A DNA stretch of 64,000 nucleotides from Telopea speciosissima (taxonomy: Eukaryota > Streptophyta > Magnoliopsida > Proteales > Proteaceae): NCBI RefSeq assembly GCF_018873765.1, contig NC_057920.1:11297307-11361306 (forward strand). Reading direction: 5' to 3'. The translations under genes were made by a program, and so were the position numbers. The notes beneath the pieces are model-generated. The model had not been told where the DNA came from. It did not search any database and was given only the letters and a program-made list of their open reading frames with translations. How positions within the stretch are numbered: the first letter of the stretch is position 1; each line of letters begins with the position of its first letter. This document shows, piece by piece, positions 55,047 through 64,000 of the stretch.

Positions 55047-58000
55047 ATGGCGTTCCCGCTCTTCTCCACACCTCAGCAACAGCAACCTCAGCAGTTATTC
55101 CAACAGCAAGCTCAACAACAACAACAGCTTCAGCTTCAACTTGGTAGCCCAATTCTTCAACAGCAGCAACAACAACCACATCTGCAACAGCAGCAGCTGT
55201 ATATCTTCACCAATAATAAAGCTTCAGCGACCTACACCACCAAATGGGCCGATCTCCATCCCGACTCCCAGAAAAATCTCCTCCAGATCGAGTATGTTCT
55301 CTTAATCTCCTTCAGTTTTAGTTGTTTGATGGGTTCTTGGGGTTTATCTTATTTCGAACAGAAGAACTCTAGCTAAATCTGTTTAATTTCAAAGATGAAC
55401 CAGTTCATGTATTTACTTAGGTATTCATTCACGGGTTTTGCGGAAGGTTCGATTCTACTTAAAATTAACACACCCCCCACACCCCCCCCCCCCCACCCCA
55501 AACCCAAAAAAAAAAAAAATTCTTTTGTTAATGGAATTGCGTCTCTGTAGGGAGCGAATATTGGTGTACAGGATCGAAAGCCAGAGGCTAGATCAGTGCA
55601 GCCACCTATATGAACTCTTCAATCACATCTGATGGATTTGAGCTTGATGTCAGTCATATAATACAGGTTTGCCCCTCTGCATATGAAATTCTTTTCCGCA
55701 TGTTTGCTTAGTTCATTTACACCCAATATTGTTATGTTCTGCGGTGCTACATTTTCTTTCTGCCATCAGTTTTGTTCTTTGACTGGTTAACTAATTCTTA
55801 ATCGAAGCTTTATTGAAGCCTGGAAAATAGACATAAGTTCATATGGCTTTTATTTATTTATTAATTTATTTTATAATATCTGTTGTATTGCGAGCTTGGA
55901 TAAAAAAAAATGCTTCCTTGTCCTTAGCATACAAGTAATATTAGCTTTAGCTTATGGTTCACATAACATCTGGTTAGTGACATACTGCCAAAGTTGCTGG
56001 GTATGTTACTTAATCTCAAATGAGTTCATATAAATACATTTTCCCCTTTACCAGTTCATGCTTCATGCCTGTATTACTCTCTTTTGGGCAGGAATTTGTT
56101 TTAATTGTAGAAGGACCTATTAAAATAATTACTTTAACCATCTTTTAGGGATAAGGAGGTTCCATTTTGAGGAGGTGGAACTTTGGAGAAGAGGGTCATT
56201 GTCTACAGATGTAGCACAAACAATAATTTACGTGATCTTAGGAGGGTAACTTGTTGGGCCCTGGGAGAGTAACTTGGTGTAGAAAAGTGTTAGGCCGCAA
56301 CTATGAGCCAGGTTTTCAAAGGGCTAGGCTTGGCTTTAGGCAGTTAGGATCATCTGCATAAGCTTTAGGGTTATTCCTGGTTTTCAATTGGATTAAAAAT
56401 AATTTCATAGAGTAAGGTCTATTTGATTTGGATGGTGTGGGTGCCTATCCACGTTTGTTTCAGTATCTGAGTTAAGGTTCCTTATTCAGGAACTGGTTGG
56501 AATGATGCAAAGCTAAATCAAACTACTCAATGGTGGAAAAAAATATTGCTTTGATCATTGGTGAAGAACTCAATTAAAATGAGGTCTCATAATCCATGGT
56601 AGAGATTCTGCCAATGATTCTGAAAATTTACATAAAATCTAATGTTTTAATTTTTTAGAAGTGTTCCGTGTTAAGCTTCGTGTAAAACAATACCATCAGT
56701 TTTTTGTCGACGTTTTTGGTAAAGTACTGTCTAGAGCAGCTTTAAGATGTGCTCTGCCGTGACAAGCATACTTATGAAAAGAATTTTTAACTTTTCAAGG
56801 ATTACGTATTTGAAAGTCCATTCTATCAGACAAGTAAAAGTTGAATTGTTTTTTATTAGGACTACCAAAAACAAGATCAAATGGCCCAAGAAATTCTCAA
56901 TATATGGACACTGCGTCTCACTGTGTTGCAGTGCATTCCAAAACTGCAAGATTGAACTGCCTCTGTGCTCTTTATTACTTTTTGCGGTGGCTGCCTTCTC
57001 CTATATTGTAAAGATTAAAATCCTTTGTTATCAATTAAAAAAAAAAAAAGGAATTAGAAAAAACTTCCATCTTTTGAACTTTTGTCAAGCTTTGCATCCT
57101 ATAAAAGTTGTTTCAACACCAAAAATACTTCCATGCACTATTATGAATCATGTTCCATTTCTAAATTCCAAACCATTAAAGTCCTGAAAGACAGTATAGA
57201 ATTTCAAATCTTTTACTTGATGCAGGAGGGTTTAAGAAAATATTGAAGTCCTGTCCATAATGAGTCCGATTTGATTCTAGGGTCCTAAAGTAACTCCACC
57301 AACAAATATAGATGTCAAACTCAAAATTTCAGTAATTCAATGCTGGATAGGATTCAATCAAATGCATATGAATTGCATGAAACTTCAGGTTATTAAAATA
57401 TCTTGATTACTTTCCTATATAAATCTAATTTTACTTCCACTATGTATGAGTATTGATATGTCAACTTCAACAAAATAGGAGAAACATAGGCATATTCCAG
57501 AACCAACATTGTAGTTATAATGTAGAGTGGAGATGATCATAAACCAACCCAAATTGTGTTGAACAAAAAGAAACTAATCCTAAAAAAAATTCAAGCTGGT
57601 CTTGGTTTGATGGGTCAACTAAAAGAATGGACTGGATTGATATGCCATCCAGATTTGAAGGACAGATTATGTTCCTCTAAAAGATCTACAACACATAGGC
57701 AAGCCTCAGGTTCAAAGCTAACCAGAATAATACTGATCTGAGATTGAAGATTCACAATAGAGTAATCTGGAACTTGAATAAACGATGTTACTGCACCCAA
57801 ATAACTGGTAATAGCAGTAACAAAGCAGCAACAACAATTGAGAGAACAGAAACATAAAGGAAGAACACACCTTGCCTGTGGCCTTTAGAAGCCACTCTTT
57901 CCCCCACCCCCCCAAAAAAAAAAAAAAAATTGTTGAATACAGGTATAAACAACGCATTGTATAGACTATGATTTGGTCCAACTATAAAAGGAAAGGAGAA

Positions 58001-59333
58001 CAAAACATATAACTAGTGACCTTTTCTGATTGCACTTTCAAACCTTGACTTAAATTGAACTTCTGCTGCTGGTATAACTTTATTCATACTTTGACTGAAA
58101 TAACTTTAAAAAAAAAAGAACATTTCTAATTTGTTTGGCTGGTGGCATACTTAACCCATAAAATATGGATTATGTAAGTGTATAACACAGCTGACACAGT
58201 ACATTATGACACTCCTCAGACCCTGCAGTGGTGGGAGCCTCGTGCACTGGGTACTCCTTTGCCCTTGTAAGTGTATAACACAGCTGACACGGTAAAGGAT
58301 ACAACTTGTGTGCAGAATAGATTCCATTGGTTGCAGTCTCATTGGCTTACATGAAGTATTCAAGACAGGTTTGCCTCATAATTCGAACTGTACAGGTAAC
58401 ATAGTTTCCTATTGTGTGCTACTTCAAGGGCTAATGTAGTTGGGAATCCTTCTGTGAAGAAATAAATAGAACCCCCTGAATCTCCTGGCTACATTAGGAC
58501 ATGTCAATGGTTGTTGGATTGTATCAGTAGAAGTTTGTTGTACAGGAAGTTGGACAGTCCAAAATCTTCATGAACCTGATGTGGGAATGTCTTGGTCGTC
58601 CTTCCTCCGTCTGCCCCCAAGTAATAACAGAAATGATAATTTACCTAATCCCTTCACAATATAACCTGGCCAACCTATTAATGGTTCAAAGCTGTTCCTA
58701 AATCCTTCTTTAATGGCAACAGGACTTTGTTTGTACCTTGCATGCTGTTGTTTTTAGTACTATTTCCATCATTTTTTTTTGGGGGGGGGGGGGGGGGGGG
58801 AGGGTTTACATGTCAAGTTGTTATTATTGTAAGATACTGATTACTGAATTACTTTATAGGAGCTAGGGGGAATGAGTATTGTGATGGAAAGAGAGAAAGC
58901 TCTTCTGCAAGAGCTGATGACTGTTGTGAAAGGCATGATAAGAAACACAGATTCAGCAGTTCGTTCGTTTATGATGCTCCAGCCTAGGTTTCTTCACCGA
59001 AATGTGGGATCTGGGTCAAATGTTACTGCTCCAGCACAAGCTCCAGGAACAACAACAGTTCCAAATTCAACTAGTCAACCAATGTCTACCTCTATAGTAC
59101 CAGTTGTAGATTTCTACAGTGGGCTTCCAAGGAAACCATCTCCATTTTTTCAGGACACAATTGCCAAATTTGAGAAGTATCTTGGCGAGTGCCATCAATG
59201 GATTGAAGAGTTTGAACAGCTGCTCCTCTCAGATGCTTATGGGAATCCTTCCAGCTCAGACTTATCTTTATTGCAGTCTCTACCCAAAGTTATGTCCAAT
59301 GCACATGATTTCTTTGTTCATGTGGCTGCCAAG
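55047..59333 (+). CDS. NUP58: Nucleoporin NUP58-like, partial, exon 2 frameshifted
   Basis: Part of the central channel NUP62-NUP58-NUP54 complex of the nuclear pore. Three exons are visible: 55047-55291, 55551-55666, 58860-59333; the gene continues past the window. Exon 1 encodes a Gln-rich N-terminus and the conserved YTTKWADLHPDSQK segment. Exon 2 carries ESQRLDQC then, in another frame, SDGFELDVSHIIQ. Exon 3 begins ELGG and holds the coiled-coil part with RSFMMLQPRF, DFYSGLPRKP and LPKVMSNAHDFFVHVAAK. Exon 2 is 116 nt where 115 would keep phase: one extra base near 55613-55614 puts a TGA in frame. All splice sites otherwise agree in phase. The gene may be a pseudogene, or the base may be a sequence error. 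The FG-rich C-terminus is not in the window; intron 3 exceeds 4.6 kb and holds a LINE. Confidence 0.85.
58197..58266 (+). mobile_element. 5'-truncated Au-like SINE in NUP58 intron 2
   Basis: Only the 3' part of the SINE is present: AGTACATTATGACACTCC, CCTGCAGTGG and GGAGCCTCGTGCACTGGGTA, then a T-rich end. It sits between two copies of a 25-bp direct repeat starting TGTAAGTGTATAACAC and ending GCTGACAC (58172-58196 and 58267-58291), best read as its target duplication. Confidence 0.75.
58778..58804. repeat. Poly-T/poly-G tract
   Basis: Nine T followed by about 22 G, just upstream of NUP58 exon 3. A similar T then G tract occurs in KO intron 2 at 5906-5936. Confidence 0.9.
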
Positions 59334-60208
59334 GTGACAAAACTCTTTATGTTTCATCCTCTATAGTCTGTTTAGAAATTCCATATTTTCTTGCAAAGGA
59401 TTGCACTTAGTTTGAGTTCTTGGCATAACCTCAAGATGTTCGCTCATCTATTGATATTCTATACAAAGATACTGTTTATGGTTCATTATATTATTATGGA
59501 TAAATTTATGCTCAGAATAGGCCATAAGTTATCAATACACAGAAATCTGGGACCTGTTCTGCAACATTAAGGGTGTTATGATCCCAATCTGATGCTCCAC
59601 CTAGAAGAAGTCTAGCCTGTAAGGATCAATGTGAGTAGATGACTATAACTATTCTAACTCTACTTTAAGTTCAAAGTGCTTAATACAAGTCTGATTGTCA
59701 CTGTCTAACCTGTGTAGGTATATGGGTTATGGTATTGTTGAACACTCAAAGTCTGAATATGGAACTTTTTCCTCCATTTGGATGAAGTAGGACATCCTAA
59801 TTTGGTTACCATAATAATCATTATAAAATGGGAACTTATCCATGTAACAATGGAAGGCAATGTTTCCGAAACTCACAAGATAAATTTGAACCATCCATTT
59901 TTATGTTGTTTTTTTTTATTTATCTAAACCATCTGTCCCCACTCAGAGTTGGGAAAATGCACAATATTGTCTATAGTTCTGGTACACATGCATGGACATG
60001 CATTAGATGTGTGCGAATACAAAAGGGGGTATTTGATTGAATTAGAATTTGAAATTTGACACGTGGCTAATCTAGATCATATCCTCTCTATCCAACGGTC
60101 AAAATGGACATATCATCTGTCCACGTGGCAGAATAGGCCTTGTGAGATTTTGAAAAACAACAAACCTTTGTGACAATAATAATTTGCCTTGTACTATTAG
60201 ATGTTATA

Positions 60209-63200
60209 ACTCCGCCAACATTTGCTATTGGTCCCAAGCCTGGATAAAGGAGGAGGGTTGGTGTGTTAGGTCGGCAGCTGGCACCAGAAAAATCCTAGTC
60301 AAACCCTTTTTACTAGGGTCATCTAGGGCGTCTCCTGTAAGTGACACGCCACGTTGGCGCCCGGATGCAGTGACAAGTAGGCACTCTTACCATGGATGAG
60401 TATGGGTAAAAAAGCAAGTCCAAAAGCGTAGGATTAGACTAGCATCTTGGAACATGGGATGTTTAACGGTAAGAGTCTAGAATTGATAGATGTTATAAAG
60501 GAAAAGAAGGATTAACATAGCCTGTATTCAAGAGACTAAATGGAAGGGTAAAAAAGTTAAGGAGTTGGACGACTTTAAACTTTGGTATACGGGTAAATGT
60601 AATAGAAGTGGAGTGGGCATTGTATTGGATAAAGATTTAAAGAATGACGTGGTAGATGTTAAAAGATTTGGAGATAGGATTGTATCCATCAAGCTTGTTA
60701 GAACAAACACCAAACAAAACACGAACAAAAAAAAAGCGAGCAAGATGACATGGAGATTTAACGTGGTTCACACACCAATTTGGTGTGCTACGTCCGCGGG
60801 GGAAGCTGAAGATGTTTATGTAAATCGGAGAAAATTACAATGGAGATCTCTTAAGAACACCCAAAAACGGTGCTGCTGCTCTCTCCCAGAAACCCTAAAT
60901 CGAAAACCCCAAATCTCACTCACTTTACAACGAAGCGGGTAAAGAATATAAACACTCCTCCATTGGATCGAGTTGAACCGTACTGCCTCCGCACCCCCCA
61001 ACGAGATCAGTGATGAGCCCTCCACTACCATCACAGATCTCAAAAAAAGTTCCATTCAGGTTGCCACAAAAAATGTCGGAGCGGGTCATTCTTTGTCAAT
61101 ATAATTAGCGCTTACGCACCCTAAGTAGGATTGGATGAAACTAATAAGTTACAATTTTAGGAATACATGGATGGATTAGTGCAAGGTTTTAGTCAAGAAG
61201 AAAATATTATTATAGGGTGTGATTTGAATGGACATGTTGAGAGATCGTAGAGGCTATAAAGGTGTACATGGAGGATATAGTTTTGGAGGAGGAATGAGAA
61301 GGGGGTCTCAATCTTATATTTGTTGTGGCTTATGATTTATCCATTGTAAACACTTACTTTGAAAAGAGAGAGAAGCATTAAGTTACCTTCAAGGTTATAC
61401 CAGGGGAGAGCCTAACTATGCACTATGCATTATTGGTCATGGAAATGCACCTCACAACACATAATCGTAAGAAAGGTGAGGTTATTTGCACTACGATAAG
61501 GTGGTGGAGCTTAAAAGGAGACACCTTGAAATCATTTACTGATAAAGTAGTCAAACAAGGAAAGTGGGTTTTTGAGGGAGACAATAATACGATGTGGAAC
61601 AAGATGACTAGTTATATTAAGAAGGTTGCTAAAAATGTCCTAGGATAATACAAAAGAAGACGTCATTCCTCTAGGGAGACTTGGTGGTGGGATGATGAGG
61701 TTCAAACAACCATTAAGACTAAGAAAGCTAGTTTTAAGACATGGCAAAAGACTAAGGATGCAGAGGATCTAAACTATAAATTTGCTAGGAATGAAGCTAA
61801 GAAGAGTGTGGGAAAAGCAAAGGCGAAGAAATATCAAGATCTTTATAACAATCTGAGCACAAAGGAAAGGGAAAAAGCTATCTATAAGTTAGCTAAAATG
61901 AGGGAAAGGAAGAGTAGAGATCTCGACCATGTTAGATGTATTGACTATTAAAAGGGAAGATGGTAAGGTATTAAAAGGGAAGATGGTAAGGTATTAATAA
62001 AGGATGGGGACATTAAGGAGAGATGGAAAGATTATTTCTATATCCTACTAATGAAGACATTTCAAATAATAGTGTTCCAAAAGACTGCATTACCCATTAA
62101 TATACCACATGTCATAGATGTATACGAAAATTAGGGTGTCTGAAGTAAATGAAGCTTTAAGGAGGATGAAAGTAAGTAAGGCACTAGGCCTAGATGAGGT
62201 CCCAATAGAAGTGTGGAAGAACTTTGGAATTTGTGGTTTATCTTGGCTAAATAAGAAGTTTAATAAGATTATGAGCACAAGGAAAATGCCAGATGAATGG
62301 AGAAGCATTGTGGTTCTGATTTATAAAAGTAAAAGTGATATTCAGATTTGCATTAACAATAGAGGCATAAGACTAATGAGTCATACTATGAAATTATGGG
62401 AGAGGGCTATTGAAACCCTCTAAGAAAAGAAAAACTACAATTACGGAGAACCAATTTGGTTTTGTACCAAGGAGATCCACGACATAAGCTATTTACTTGG
62501 GAGACTCATGGAAAGATTTAGAGATTGCAAGAAGGATCTCCATATGGTCTTTATTGACCTAGAAAAAGCTTATGACAAAGTCCATAGAGAGTTAATTTGG
62601 CAAGTACTAAAGAAGTGTTGCTTGTAAATATGTGGACATAATTAAAGATATATATGATGGTGTGGTGACTATTGTAAGAACTATGAGGGGTCAAGGTAGT
62701 GAATTCCCAATAACAACTGGGTTACATCAAGGATTAACTTTAAGCCCTTATTAGTTTGTGCTTATCATGGACGATTTAACTAGACATTCAAGATGAGGTT
62801 CCTTGGTGTATGCTTTTTGTTGATGATACTGATTTGGTGGATAAGACAAAAGCAGAGATTAACGTCAAGTTGGAGTTATGGAGATCAACTTTGGAATCAA
62901 AAGGTTTTAAGATAAGTAGCTAGAATGAACACGGAGCATATAGTGTGTAACTAAAGTTACATACCTAGGACGGATAATGAGGTGGTGAAAATTGATGAGA
63001 GGGAGATTCCGCAAAGTGATTGTTTTAGGTATTTGGGCTCAACTATAAATAAATTAGGTGATATAGAGGATGATGTTTCATAAAGAATTAAAATAGGATG
63101 GAAGAAGTGGAGAGATGCGTCTAGCATGTTGTGTGATCGACGTATTCCTTTAAAACTTAAAAGGAAAATTTTTTAGGACAATCATACAACCGACTATGAT

Positions 63201-63624
63201 GTATGGTGCGGAATGTTGGCAGTTAAGAAGCAGTATACATATAATTCAATGTAGCGGAGATGAGGATGTTAAGATGGATAAGTGACAAAATTAGGAAGGA
63301 TAAAATAAGGAACGTTCATATTAAAGCTGATTTGGGAGTAGCTCCGATACATGATAAGCTACAAGAAATTCGTTTGAGGTGGCATGACCATGTTCAGCAT
63401 AGGTCTTTGGATGCTCCAGTACGGAGGAGTGATTTGATTCAGATTGAAGGAGCTAAAAAAGCCAGAGGCCGACCTAAAATGACCCCAGTAGAAGTGAGGA
63501 AAGACATGTACAGCTTAGGCCTTGTATCAAGTTGATCTCAAATAGAGCTGATTGGAGGACAAGGATCCATGTAGCCACCCCATTTAGTTGGGATAAGGCT
63601 GAGTTATTATTCTTGTCGTAGTAA
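60209..63624 (+). mobile_element. RTE-clade LINE, nearly full length, decayed
   Basis: A non-LTR retrotransposon in NUP58 intron 3, sense orientation. It begins with the plant RTE leader words GGTCCCAAGCCTGGATAAAG. The endonuclease starts near 60437 (RLASWNMG, then QETKWKG, DDFKLWYTGK and GVGIVLDKDL). Reverse transcriptase fragments follow: [39 protein letters not shown] (near 62560). The C-terminus has MLRWISDKIRKDKIRN and GRPKMTPVEVRKDM before a stop at 63535. The 3' end is GGGATAAGGCTGAGTTATTA. Flanking TATTAGATGTTATA (60195-60208 and 63625-63638) is a perfect 14-bp target duplication. Many stops and frameshifts and a nested insert show it is inactive. Confidence 0.88.
60700..61092. mobile_element. 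LTR-like insertion within the LINE
   Basis: The LINE endonuclease frame is lost after DRIVSIKLV (about 60702) and resumes at VNIISAYAP (about 61098). The intervening 390 bp carries GATTTAACGTGGTTCACACA and TGCTACGTCCGCGG, the same dispersed repeat family as 13900-14340. The exact ends and target duplication could not be fixed. Confidence 0.55.
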
Positions 63625-63638
63625 TATTAGATGTTATA

Positions 63639-64000
63639 TCTTAGTAATCTTGTTCTGCATGTACAGACACATGCATAAAAATGTTAATACTGATGTTTAC
63701 TAGCTTTTATGTGTGATAAAAGTCTTGTTTGAGATGCTTAGGATGTTTATAGCTGTGATGATCAGTCCCAGCTGGCTCAGAATTTCCATTGCTACGTTGC
63801 GAAGAAATTATAATCATACAATTTGACCCTGGATGATATTTTCAAGTTGGTCTTATAACTGCTACATGGTGCAATGTTTGTTGGTACAGAGAGGGAAGGG
63901 AGGCTTCTTTGTCTCCATCATAATTTATCTCATTTTTGTATTCTTTTCCCCCTAAATTTTTGTGCTTTGAATCATTGAGATTCGTTGTTTTGGAGCTTAT
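63639..64000. other. NUP58 intron 3, remainder
   Basis: No exon with NUP58-like coding potential is seen after the LINE; the next exon is expected beyond the window. Confidence 0.5.

Noticed and set aside
54961-55376. Alternative longer N-terminus for NUP58
   Set aside because: Upstream in-frame sequence lacks similarity to the family; the ATG at 55047 followed by AFPLFSTPQ fits known NUP58 starts.

Overview
This is nuclear DNA from a flowering plant. Evidence: plant-type genes with GT-AG introns, a Dof transcription factor, ent-kaurene oxidase, Au-like SINEs, a plant RTE-type LINE and a Ty3/Gypsy element with the double RNase H of the Tat lineage. The species cannot be named from the sequence alone. 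Most of the window is transposable elements and their debris, with five protein-coding genes between them.

Layout. 1-3.5 kb: intergenic, rich in small foldback elements. 3.59-8.84 kb (+): ent-kaurene oxidase, nine exons, 511 residues, apparently intact; a large intron 2 carries a perfect 33-bp inverted repeat. 9.1-11.4 kb: tandem repeats and another foldback element. 11.45-13.00 kb (+): GDSL esterase/lipase, five exons, 372 residues. 13-17 kb: dispersed LTR-like debris and a non-autonomous hAT-type element. 17.0-26.9 kb (+): FAM114/NOXP20-like protein, nine exons, 498 residues; its introns hold a foldback element and an Au-like SINE. 27-36 kb: gene-poor, with a second SINE, several foldbacks, a 1.26-kb long inverted-repeat element and a tandem duplication. 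36.58-37.29 kb (+): intronless Dof zinc-finger gene. 38.46-52.68 kb (-): one complete but decayed Tat-lineage Ty3/Gypsy element, with LTRs, PBS, PPT, a near-matching 5-bp target duplication, gag, protease, RT, RNase H, archaeal-type RNase H and integrase. Between pol and the 3' LTR it carries a gene on the opposite strand. A solo LTR is nested in its protease, and a hAT-type element in an intron of its antisense gene. 55.05-59.33 kb (+): first three exons of a NUP58-type nucleoporin; exon 2 has a one-base frameshift and the gene runs off the right edge. 60.2-63.6 kb (+): RTE-clade LINE in NUP58 intron 3, with a 14-bp target duplication and its own nested insertion.

The host genes are not functionally linked to one another: gibberellin synthesis, a secreted lipase, a probable Golgi/trafficking protein, transcription, and the nuclear pore. 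The most notable material is in the mobile DNA: (i) the antisense, intron-bearing, PF04195-type gene in the Gypsy element, with three in-frame stops that are all TAG; (ii) a family of 135-190 bp foldback elements that share termini, a conserved AAATGACC/GGTCATTT centre and A/T-rich duplications of about 8 bp, yet have different self-complementary arms; (iii) clean nesting whose order can be read from target duplications.
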